Source of the DNA: Ferroacidibacillus organovorans
Lineage (GTDB): Bacteria; Bacillota; Bacilli; Alicyclobacillales; SLC66
Direction: 5' to 3'
Assembly (NCBI RefSeq): GCF_001642725.1
Contig: NZ_LSUQ01000001.1
Span: forward strand, 62,001 to 126,000
DNA: 64,000 nt
Under the pieces are notes generated by a model that saw only the letters and a program-made list of their open reading frames with translations, ran no database searches and had not been told where the DNA came from. Below are positions 17,904-25,058 of this stretch, in pieces. Numbering within the stretch: the first letter of the stretch is position 1; each line of letters starts with the position of its first letter. A program made the translations under genes and the position numbers.

Positions 17904-18821
17904 ATGGAAGAATTGATGCGCCAGGTTCTCCTCTCCCTCTCAAAAAATAAAAATGCCAATCAACTGGCTAAGCAATTTGGATTGCGCTTTGGGGCGCAGC
18001 GTTTTGTCGCAGGCGAAACGATCGCCACAGCCATCGCGCGGGTGCAGCAATTGAACGCGTCTGGAATGCGTGTTACGCTCGATCACCTGGGCGAGTTTGT
18101 GCTGGATAAAGCAGAGGCGGAGGCGTCTTGTGACCACTGTGTTGAAACACTGTACGCGATGGATCGGGCGCAGGTGGACGCCAACTTATCGATCAAATTG
18201 ACCCAGTTGGGTCTCGATATTGATAAAGAGTTATGCTTCGAAAACGTACAGCGAATTCTGACTGCAGCTAAAGAAGTAAACCGATTTGTGCGCATTGATA
18301 TGGAAGATCACACGCGCTGTGACGTTACGCTCGAACTCCTTCACAGAGTGCGTGAACGATTCGACAATGTGGGAACCGTCATGCAGTCGTATCTCTATCG
18401 GGCGGCTGATGATGTGGCGCACCTCGCGGGACTGGGGATACCGCTTCGCATTGTAAAAGGGGCGTATAAAGAGCCAAAAGAGGTCGCCTATCCTGAAAAA
18501 CGGGATGTAGATGAAAACTATAAACGACTCGTGTCGCAGTCGCTGAGGCTTGGGAATCGCACAGCCATTGCGACGCACGATGACACATTGATTGAGTGGG
18601 CAAAACGGTTTGTCGAACAGGAGGGTATTTCCCGGGATTTGTTCGAGTTTCAGATGCTTTATGGCATCCGTACAGGACTCGCGCAATCCCTTGTCACACA
18701 AGGATACGGTATGCGCATCTACGTTCCATTTGGGACAGACTGGTACGGCTATTTCATGCGTCGTCTCGCTGAGCGTCCCGCCAATGTCGGTTTTGTGCTG
18801 CGCGGCTTGGTTCGCTCATAA
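17904..18821 (+). CDS. putB: proline dehydrogenase
   Basis: A monofunctional FAD enzyme oxidising proline to pyrroline-5-carboxylate. At 305 residues it matches Bacillus-type PutB/FadM. Visible motifs are RIDMEDH near residue 140, RIVKGAYKEP near 190 and a C-terminal YVPFGTDWYGYFMRRLAERPAN, the flavin/substrate signature of the family. The ATG at 17904 follows AAAGGA; ten further in-frame codons upstream lack support. It lies 30 bases after ispH. The P5C dehydrogenase needed to finish proline catabolism is not in the window. Confidence 0.92.
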   Translation: MEELMRQVLLSLSKNKNANQLAKQFGLRFGAQRFVAGETIATAIARVQQLNASGMRVTLDHLGEFVLDKAEAEASCDHCVETLYAMDRAQVDANLSIKLTQLGLDIDKELCFENVQRILTAAKEVNRFVRIDMEDHTRCDVTLELLHRVRERFDNVGTVMQSYLYRAADDVAHLAGLGIPLRIVKGAYKEPKEVAYPEKRDVDENYKRLVSQSLRLGNRTAIATHDDTLIEWAKRFVEQEGISRDLFEFQMLYGIRTGLAQSLVTQGYGMRIYVPFGTDWYGYFMRRLAERPANVGFVLRGLVRS

Positions 18822-18907
18822 CACATTGTCGCGCAGCGCATGCACAATCGGGGAGAAATGACAAATTGTGCTATACTTTTCGTAATCGCTACGGAAAGTC
18901 TCTTCGC

Positions 18908-19234
18908 TTATGGCGTGCGTGGAAACGTGATTGGGACGAGTTTGCCCATTGGATATCCCACTTCTTCTGAAGATCCAAGCGCAAAACCGTAGACAAATAC
19001 GCCGTTGAATCGTTTTGGCACAAAGAGCACCGCTTCATTCTCAATCCCGTATGTGCTGCCGAGTTCAATGTCCTTCGGATCGGTCGCATAGGAACGCGTG
19101 AGGAAGTAGCGCGACTCTAAAACACCATACTCGCTCAGATTTCCTTCTCGATAGGCGAGTTCTCCGGCGCGCTTCAAGCGCTCCATTTCTTCGAGCAGTT
19201 CAGCGCGGTTCATTTCGCGAAGGGGTTTCGTCAT
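18908..19234 (-). CDS. yfhH: YfhH family protein (DUF1811)
   Basis: 108 residues. The N-terminal coiled helix (MNRAELLEEMERLKRAGELAYREGN is split here as ELLEEMERLK and AYREGNLSEY) and the later NGVFVYGFALGS strand match the DUF1811/YfhH family of Bacilli, whose function is unknown. The ATG at 19234 is preceded by GAGGTGAT; a TTG two codons upstream is less likely. It is transcribed alone and divergently from mazG. Confidence 0.75.
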   Translation of the reverse strand: MTKPLREMNRAELLEEMERLKRAGELAYREGNLSEYGVLESRYFLTRSYATDPKDIELGSTYGIENEAVLFVPKRFNGVFVYGFALGSSEEVGYPMGKLVPITFPRTP

Positions 19235-19300
19235 GGTCAATCACCTCGTGCCGAATTTTGACTATCGTACCACAATGTCAGGCGAAGGAAGGGTGGGACC

Positions 19301-19618
19301 GTGCTCAAGCAGACACCTACACTCTCGGATTGTCAAGCGTTCCACAGATGGCTAGACCGTGAAAAAGGATTTTCAGAGGATTTGCCGACGAATGTCATGC
19401 TGCTTGTCGAAGAAGTCGGGGAAGTCGCTAAAGAGGTTCGCAGACTTTTGCACGCGACGGATGACGCTGTTCGTCAAGGTGCACATGACCACTTGCGAGA
19501 AGAGTTGGCGGATTGTTTGGCGTTTATTGCGAAGCTTGCGAACTATACAGACATTGATCTTCAGCAGGCGTATGTTGAAAAAATGACGAAAAATATTGGA
19601 CGCAATTGGCTCGAATAG
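19301..19618 (+). CDS. MazG-like nucleotide pyrophosphohydrolase
   Basis: 105 residues from a GTG start with AAGGGTGGG upstream. Contains the all-alpha NTP-PPase motif: EEVGEVAKE near residue 37 and EELADCLAF near 66, giving the EExxE/ExxD metal cluster. Such single-domain proteins hydrolyse non-canonical or excess NTPs as housecleaning enzymes; the preferred nucleotide cannot be told. It is followed 13 bases later by galU and may share its transcript. Confidence 0.85.
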   Translation: MLKQTPTLSDCQAFHRWLDREKGFSEDLPTNVMLLVEEVGEVAKEVRRLLHATDDAVRQGAHDHLREELADCLAFIAKLANYTDIDLQQAYVEKMTKNIGRNWLE

Positions 19619-19631
19619 GAGTGATATTTAA

Positions 19632-20519
19632 ATGAAATGTGTTCGCAAAGCGGTGATTCCCGCCGCTGGACTCGGAACGCGCTTTTTGCCTGCCACCAAG
19701 GCGCAACCGAAAGAGATGCTTCCGTTGGTCGATAAACCGGCGATTCAATACATTGTCGAAGAGGCTGTAGCAGCTGGCATTGAGGATATTCTCATCGTAA
19801 CTGGCAAATCAAAACGCGCGATCGAGGATCATTTTGATCGCTCGTTGGAGCTTGAGGCTCACTTGGCTGAGCATGAGAAACGCGTTGTTTTAGAAGAGGT
19901 CAAACGGATCTCTGACCTCGCAAACATCCACTACATTCGTCAACCGGAGCCAAGAGGGCTCGGACACGCGGTCTCAATGGCGCGCTCGTTTGTCGGCGAA
20001 GAACCGTTTGCAATCATGCTTGGGGATGACATCATTCACTCGACGACGCCGGGACTCGCCCAGTTGCTCTCTGTGTTTGAGCGTACGGGCACATCTGTGG
20101 TAGGTGTGCAAGAGGTGCCACACGAACGCGTATCAAGCTACGGAATCATCGCAGGTCTTTCGACAGATGGCGTACAGTACACGCTGTCGGATGTGATTGA
20201 AAAACCGTCACCCGATGAATCTCCATCGAATCTCGCCATCGTTGGACGATACGTTGTCAACGCGAGTATTTTTTCGATTTTACAGACGCTGCCGCCGGGA
20301 AAACAGGGCGAGATACAGCTTACCGATGCGTTGAAGCAGCAGATGTTGCGTGAAGGCATGCACGCCTGTGTGATTGATGGAATGCGCTTTGACATTGGCG
20401 ACAAACTGGGTTTCCTACAAGCGACCATTGGGCTAGCCCTGACGCGCATCGATATGCGCGATGAGTTGATTCGCTATATGTCGGGAGTCATTGAACAGGA
20501 GCGCATGCGTTCACGCTGA
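19632..20519 (+). CDS. galU: UTP-glucose-1-phosphate uridylyltransferase
   Basis: Makes UDP-glucose for teichoic acid, glycolipid and exopolysaccharide synthesis. It has 295 residues. The nucleotide-binding N-terminus AAGLGTRFLPATKAQPKEM, followed by VDKPAIQYIVEEA and LGDDIIHS, is diagnostic of GalU/GtaB. The GGAGTGATATTTAA region before the ATG holds the SD. A normal, complete gene. Confidence 0.94.
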   Translation: MKCVRKAVIPAAGLGTRFLPATKAQPKEMLPLVDKPAIQYIVEEAVAAGIEDILIVTGKSKRAIEDHFDRSLELEAHLAEHEKRVVLEEVKRISDLANIHYIRQPEPRGLGHAVSMARSFVGEEPFAIMLGDDIIHSTTPGLAQLLSVFERTGTSVVGVQEVPHERVSSYGIIAGLSTDGVQYTLSDVIEKPSPDESPSNLAIVGRYVVNASIFSILQTLPPGKQGEIQLTDALKQQMLREGMHACVIDGMRFDIGDKLGFLQATIGLALTRIDMRDELIRYMSGVIEQERMRSR

Positions 20520-20570
20520 CGCTACGCGCGGCATACTGTAACCTCATGACGAGTTGTGAGGAGGTTCGGA

Positions 20571-20825
20571 ATGGCCGCTTTTGTGAGTGTGGGTGCCTTT
20601 CAAGTCGCCTCCGTTGCGAACGATGTCGGGTTTTTTTATGGACAAAACGTTCAAAATGCCTGGGATTCACACGCGCCGCTACAGATGGGCGCTGGATTTA
20701 CGATGGGCAATTATGATTTGATGAACAACGCGGGGATTGTATCGAATACGCCAGCCGCGGTGTTGCAGCCAATCAATGATCAAGATGTAAAAGATAACTT
20801 TTCACCGAGTTGGCAGGGACCCTGA
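20571..20825 (+). CDS. small GerPA/GerPF-like protein, copy 1
   Basis: 84 residues with no signal peptide. It is a paralogue of the next gene: both carry SVGxxQ near the N-terminus, FxGQNVQNxWDxHA in the middle and a closing QPIxDQDVK. The glycine-rich middle (GAGFTMGNYDLMNN) and NDQDV ending loosely follow the layout of GerPA/GerPF spore germination proteins, but the usual SPKS motif is missing, so the relation is tentative. The ATG at 20571 has a perfect GAGGAGG. Its stop overlaps the next start (TGATG), so both are translated together. Confidence 0.75.
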   Translation: MAAFVSVGAFQVASVANDVGFFYGQNVQNAWDSHAPLQMGAGFTMGNYDLMNNAGIVSNTPAAVLQPINDQDVKDNFSPSWQGP

Positions 20826-21076
20826 TGGCAGCATTTATTTCAGTCGGTTCGATTCAAACTGCCGCCATGACCAATGCGACGGGTCAGTTTTTTGGCCAAA
20901 ATGTGCAAAATGATTGGGATGCGCACGCTGTGACCGCCATGGCTGCGGCGCTGTGCATGGGCGATTTTGCGTATGTTCGCACATCAGGCGCATGGCTTTC
21001 CATGCGCGCAAACGTGATTCAACCTATTTATGATCAAGATGTAAAGGGCAACGGAGCGTATGTCATTCAGCGCTGA
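20825..21076 (+). CDS. small GerPA/GerPF-like protein, copy 2
   Basis: 83 residues, paralogous to and translationally coupled with the gene before it. GQFFGQNVQNDWDAHA and QPIYDQDVKGN are the shared blocks; the middle has diverged (AAALCMGDFAYVRTS). If the GerP resemblance is real, the pair would be sporulation-expressed and located in the spore coat or cortex interface. A strong terminator 46 bases downstream closes the two-gene unit. Function unproven. Confidence 0.75.
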   Translation: MAAFISVGSIQTAAMTNATGQFFGQNVQNDWDAHAVTAMAAALCMGDFAYVRTSGAWLSMRANVIQPIYDQDVKGNGAYVIQR

Positions 21077-21121
21077 TTGCTGATGTAATCTGTGGAAACT
21101 GCCGATTTTTCAGATGGTTGG

Positions 21122-21146
21122 CCCGAGGATTTCCTCGGGTTTTTTG
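21122..21146 (+). terminator. rho-independent terminator after the GerP-like pair
   Basis: CCCGAGG (21122-21128) and CCTCGGG (21133-21139) with a short loop, then TTTTTTG. Confidence 0.92.
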
Positions 21147-21315
21147 TTTTGGGGAATTGTGAGCAGTATTACACAAAGAATGCTGTTGATACGCCTATGC
21201 GAAAAAGGATCTGGCGCACACGTCGATAACAGATATGGAGTGAATGAATCTAATCTGTGCAATTGAACCTCTTCGCTGTTCGCGGGCGAGTAGGTTACGG
21301 GAAGGGGTTTTAGGA

Positions 21316-22404
21316 ATGATACGATCTACGCCACAGTGGCGCGCGCCGCGGTGCAAAGCACTGCAAAGAAGGGTCGGCGCGTCAGTCTTTGCCGCAGTCA
21401 TTTTGGTGACAGGGTGTGATCCGATAGGGCTCACCAGCGATCCGGCCGTGCCCGCTGCGACGGTGGAGCAAGGTATGACCCTTCTTTGGGGACCGGAAAT
21501 CAAGTCAGAAGCATTGCAGATGATTCAAGCGAGTACCGTGTTTTGTCATCTCACGATGTATGAACTTGGCGATCAAGATATTCTCGCCAGCCTGCGGAAG
21601 GCGAAGCAAAGAGGTGTCGACGTCAGGGTAATTCTTGATGCGACAGAACCTCACTCGCAGACGATAGCGCTACCATTTCTTCGCAAGTATCACATTCCGG
21701 TGAGCCTTCTCGCCATTTCGGGTGGAATATCCCACATCAAATCGCTCGTCACTGAAAATTCAACAGGCCTGCACGCGTTGATGGGGGGGATGAATTTTGG
21801 ACCATGGAGTTGGGAAAACCACGACGCTTCTGTTTATATTTCACACGCTGAGAATGGGTTTGAAGGGCTCTTTCAGCAAGATGACGCGCGCGCCAATGGC
21901 TGGCCAGAAGCAAGTGTCGCGTACCCTCTGCCGCTGCTTTATGACAGCCAGATTGAACCAGCAGTGCTTGAAGCAATCTCTGGCGCAAAACGCACGGTCG
22001 ATGTAGAGGCGTTTGCGTTGACAAGCAGGTCGTTTATCACGGCGCTGGAAACGGCTGCGGCGCGCGGTGTCACTGTTCGTGTTCTACTAGACGCGAAACA
22101 GGGGTACAATCACCGCAGTGCGGCGCGTCTCGCTCGCGCAGGTATTTCTGTCAAGTATTACGCTCCTTATCAAGGGGAGTATCTTCACGCCAAAATTGTG
22201 AATGTCGATCATGGGAGTGTACTCTTTGTTGGTTCGTCAAATTTCTCCTACCACGGCTTTTCTGTCAATCACGAAGGAGATCTAGAACTGATACAGGTAC
22301 CGCGTATGGGGGCCACCGTCGCGAGCGACTTTAACACACAGTGGGGCCGCGGAGGAGATGTCTCGACATCCGCGTATCGTTCGAGCAGTTATGGAAACGG
22401 TTAA
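21316..22404 (+). CDS. phospholipase D-like lipoprotein
   Basis: 362 residues. The N-terminus RRVGASVFAAVILVTGC ends in a lipobox-like LVTGC, so the protein is probably lipid-anchored outside the membrane. Two PLD halves follow. The second has a full HxK(x4)D motif (HAKIVNVD) with GSSNFSYHG. The first reads HIKSLVTE with NFG, where the Asp of HKD is replaced by Glu. Relatives include secreted nucleases and phosphatidyltransferase-like enzymes; substrate unknown. The ATG at 21316 was chosen to give the signal sequence; it follows AAGGGG and TAGGA. The earlier in-frame start at 21244 would only add a non-signal extension. Confidence 0.82.
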   Translation: MIRSTPQWRAPRCKALQRRVGASVFAAVILVTGCDPIGLTSDPAVPAATVEQGMTLLWGPEIKSEALQMIQASTVFCHLTMYELGDQDILASLRKAKQRGVDVRVILDATEPHSQTIALPFLRKYHIPVSLLAISGGISHIKSLVTENSTGLHALMGGMNFGPWSWENHDASVYISHAENGFEGLFQQDDARANGWPEASVAYPLPLLYDSQIEPAVLEAISGAKRTVDVEAFALTSRSFITALETAAARGVTVRVLLDAKQGYNHRSAARLARAGISVKYYAPYQGEYLHAKIVNVDHGSVLFVGSSNFSYHGFSVNHEGDLELIQVPRMGATVASDFNTQWGRGGDVSTSAYRSSSYGNG

Positions 22405-22461
22405 ACAGCTTTAGAAGAGAACGTTTTCGGGTGGGAGTAGTTCATAGACGGTGAATACGCT

Positions 22462-23037
22462 ATGATGAGATCCATGGGAAAATTTCATGTGTACAAACAA
22501 AAAACATGGGTAGATTCGTGGATTAAGATAGACCATTTTATCGTGGATTGGGTGATTGGCATCCACGCGCAGCAGCGTGCTTTGTTTTTATGGATGCGTC
22601 TACTTGCCCGCACTGGCGCATGGTTCATGGTTTCCGTGATGATCCTTTTTATAGTGTGGAGAATCTTTGTCTTTTCGGATCTCTCTGTGATTCCTGAAGT
22701 TTTTGGAGCCATGTTTTCAGCGGTTTGCACGAAGTTTTTAATCGATGCGCTCGCCGTGAGAGTTGGCAGAGTGAGACCCTTTGTCAAGCGCGGAATGATT
22801 CCTTTTGTGAAAAAGGATGAACAGGATCCGTCGTTTCCTTCGAATCACGCAGGAGGGGCATTCGCACTAGCTGGGTATCTTGCCTTTCATCTCTCGCCCC
22901 TCGCTCCATTTCTCTATGTGATCGCAGTTGGGCTGGCTACCTCTCGCGTCTTTACGCTTTTGCACTATCCGAGTGATCTATTGGCTGGGGCAAGCGTAGG
23001 TACACTCGTTGCATTGGGGGTTTCTTTGATGTTGTAA
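22462..23037 (+). CDS. PAP2-family membrane phosphatase
   Basis: 191 residues with about five membrane helices. PAP2 motifs: GRVRPF (motif 1), PSNHAGGAFALAGY (motif 2, His as general base) and SRVFTLLHYPSDLLAG (motif 3, nucleophilic His). Likely dephosphorylates undecaprenyl pyrophosphate or another lipid phosphate outside the membrane, as BcrC-type proteins do. The start is uncertain: the ATG at 22462 has no clear SD, and another ATG lies at 22474. Confidence 0.85.
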   Translation: MMRSMGKFHVYKQKTWVDSWIKIDHFIVDWVIGIHAQQRALFLWMRLLARTGAWFMVSVMILFIVWRIFVFSDLSVIPEVFGAMFSAVCTKFLIDALAVRVGRVRPFVKRGMIPFVKKDEQDPSFPSNHAGGAFALAGYLAFHLSPLAPFLYVIAVGLATSRVFTLLHYPSDLLAGASVGTLVALGVSLML

Positions 23038-23172
23038 TAGGCAACCGGGTAAAGGGAACTCTTAGAGAGGAAGCCCAAAAAGGGGTCAGAACTCTCCTGC
23101 GCATTATTGCGTCAGCGTCAAACAAAAAGGGAATTAGAAATTTGCGAACGCTTTCTGAAAGGGTGATGCTAC

Positions 23173-23529
23173 ATTCGTGCGGCGCTATTCCAACTGCTGG
23201 CGGTATGTACAATTTGCGGGAGTACATGTTTTGCGACGGTAACGCACGCAGAAGAGTTTCATGTGGCGATTACGGCAAAAGGATTTGTCCCCAATGAACT
23301 ACGAGCTACGGGTAATGGTCCGATTCGCATCGATATTGTGAATCAAACCGACCACGTCCATAATTTCGTACTGCCAAAATACTTTTTGTTTACTCAAAAC
23401 CTGCAGCCGAAGGAAAAGACGTACGTTTCATTTGTGCCCGACAAGGCTGGGCGTTTCGAGTTCTATTCAGATACGGGCGGAAAAAAGGAACAGGGGTATT
23501 CGGGATATTTGCAAATTGATCACAAGTGA
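23173..23529 (+). CDS. exported cupredoxin-fold protein with lost copper ligands; ATT start proposed
   Basis: The cupredoxin-like core (AITAKGFVPNEL, DHVHNFVLPKYF, AGRFEFYSDTGG) is in frame with an upstream stretch reading IRAALFQLLAVCT...ATVTHAEEF, which is an obvious signal peptide with a THA cleavage site. No ATG, GTG or TTG exists between the upstream stop (23164) and GTG 23263, which would delete the signal. An ATT at 23173 follows AAAGGGTGAT at suitable distance and is my preferred start (118 residues). The C-terminal copper loop reads FYSDTGGKKEQGY where blue-copper relatives have C, H and M, so only the first His remains. Copper binding is doubtful. Confidence 0.65.
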   Translation: MRAALFQLLAVCTICGSTCFATVTHAEEFHVAITAKGFVPNELRATGNGPIRIDIVNQTDHVHNFVLPKYFLFTQNLQPKEKTYVSFVPDKAGRFEFYSDTGGKKEQGYSGYLQIDHK

Positions 23530-23598
23530 GGTACGACCACGCCGAATCGCTCTAAATTTTGAGATTATGCGTGGTCGAAACGCGTAACGCCTTCCTGT

Positions 23599-23943
23599 CT
23601 AACCTAGCGAAACTTCGAGCTTTCTGCCACCCAGAATGTGATAATGCAAGTGGAATACAGTCTGACCCGCCTCTTCTAAAACATTCGTAATCACGCGAAA
23701 CCCGGTTTCATACACGCCCGTTTTCTTTGCCACAGCGATGACTGCCTCCTGAAGCGCAGAAAGCAGATTTCCGTCCGTTGGATCTAGCTCTAGAACGGAT
23801 TGCAGATGCTTTTTTGGTATAATCAAGACATGTGTCGGCGCCATTTTTGAGATGTCTTCAAAAGCCATGACGTACTCATTCTCATAGAGGATGGTTGATG
23901 GAAGTTCTCGGCGGGCAATTTTACAGAAAATGCATGACTCCAA
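23599..23943 (-). CDS. HIT-family nucleotide-binding protein (Hint-like)
   Basis: 114 residues with the histidine triad HLHYHILGG near the C-terminus and an N-terminal CIFCKIARRELP zinc-like cysteine pair typical of bacterial Hint/Hit proteins. Such proteins hydrolyse adenosine phosphoramidates or related adducts. It starts with TTG at 23943, preceded by GAGGTGA. Transcribed alone, back-to-back with dat. Confidence 0.92.
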   Translation of the reverse strand: MESCIFCKIARRELPSTILYENEYVMAFEDISKMAPTHVLIIPKKHLQSVLELDPTDGNLLSALQEAVIAVAKKTGVYETGFRVITNVLEEAGQTVFHLHYHILGGRKLEVSLG

Positions 23944-24029
23944 CCTTCGTTCACCTCGTCTTGGCGCAATTCATCTACGCCTCTAATATGGATTCAGACT
24001 GATCATAGCAAACGGGAGAGAATAACTCT

Positions 24030-24905
24030 ATGGCAGATGATTATCGTGACGGTATTGCGTTTGACGGCGAAAGGTTTTTGCCGATTGAGAAAGCTATGGT
24101 TCCGCTCGAAGATCGCGCACATCAATTTGGCGATGGAATTTATGAGGTTATTCGCATCTATCAAGGCACATTTTTTAAATTGGAAGAGCATATGAAACGG
24201 TTAGAGAGGAGTGCTCAGGCAGTCGCGCTTACACTTCCGTATGAGATGTCAAAGATCATGGAGTTGATAGAAAAAGCGCGTTTGGCGAGTGAATGTAAAG
24301 AGGCGGCACTCTACATCCAAGTATCGCGGGGCGCGGCGCGCCGTGACCATCCTTTTCCTGATGCACCTGCACGTCTCACCATGACAATAAGACCCGTGTT
24401 TACTGAAAAGACGACCGCTTTGCGCCGCCTCGGACAGCGTGTCATGACGACAGAAGATATTCGCTGGTCATGGTGCTACATAAAATCGCTCAATCTGTTA
24501 CCAAACGTATTGATGAAACAGCGCGCGCTCGATGCTGGTTTTAACGACGCAATCTTTGTTCGCGATGGGCTGGTTACGGAAGGAACGAGCAGCAACATTG
24601 CGATCCTGCGCGACAGAACCCTTTATACACACCCGGCGAATCAGGCGATACTTCACGGTGTAACGCGACATGTCGTGTTGGAACTGGCGCGCGAAATCGG
24701 CATTTCAGTCGTTGAGAAAGCTTTCACGGTAAAGGAGCTAAAGGAGGCTGACGAAGCGTTTACAATGAGCACGATTGCAGAAATTGTGCCGATTCGGCAG
24801 GTGGATGAAGCGCTGATCAAAAACGGAAACGTTGACGAGTTTGAGCTGACACACCTATTGCAGGAGCGATTCGCAGCTCAGCATTCACGCGATTTGGTGA
24901 AGTGA
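24030..24905 (+). CDS. dat: D-amino-acid transaminase
   Basis: A class IV PLP aminotransferase interconverting D-Ala and D-Glu, a source of D-glutamate for peptidoglycan. It has 291 residues. The PLP lysine is Lys152 in YIKSLNLL; FGDGIYEVIR near residue 32 and EGTSSNIAI near 190 are the class IV signatures. DIRWSWCYIKSLNLLPNVL is close to the Bacillus D-AAT sequence, which favours it over branched-chain or ADC-lyase relatives. The SD is GGGAGAG. Confidence 0.88.
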   Translation: MADDYRDGIAFDGERFLPIEKAMVPLEDRAHQFGDGIYEVIRIYQGTFFKLEEHMKRLERSAQAVALTLPYEMSKIMELIEKARLASECKEAALYIQVSRGAARRDHPFPDAPARLTMTIRPVFTEKTTALRRLGQRVMTTEDIRWSWCYIKSLNLLPNVLMKQRALDAGFNDAIFVRDGLVTEGTSSNIAILRDRTLYTHPANQAILHGVTRHVVLELAREIGISVVEKAFTVKELKEADEAFTMSTIAEIVPIRQVDEALIKNGNVDEFELTHLLQERFAAQHSRDLVK

Positions 24906-24978
24906 TAAATTTCCGGTTTATCTTATTTATGTGAAATGCACGGAAATCGCTAGTTAAGATGACAGGCACTCGAAAACA

Positions 24979-24994
24979 TTGACCGATCAGTCAA
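24979..24994 (+). promoter_or_regulatory. TetR-type operator before the fad operon
   Basis: TTGACCGATCAGTCAA is a near-perfect palindrome (TTGAC-YGATCR-GTCAA). The same TTGAC/TCAA ends occur in the palindrome before the tetR gene at 31963. TTGACC also forms a -35 with TATTCA 17 bases on (25002-25007), so a bound repressor would block the promoter. Another -10-like TATGAT sits at 25025-25030. Operator identity is inference. Confidence 0.5.
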
Positions 24995-25058
24995 AAAATC
25001 ATATTCAAAATGATGATCCTCTGCTATGATAGACGCAAGAGCAAGGAGGTTGATTGGA

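Noticed and set aside
22438-22461. A further near-cognate (ATA) start for the PAP2 gene
   Set aside because: GGGAG precedes ATA 22444, but ATG 22462 is close and family N-termini are too variable to decide.
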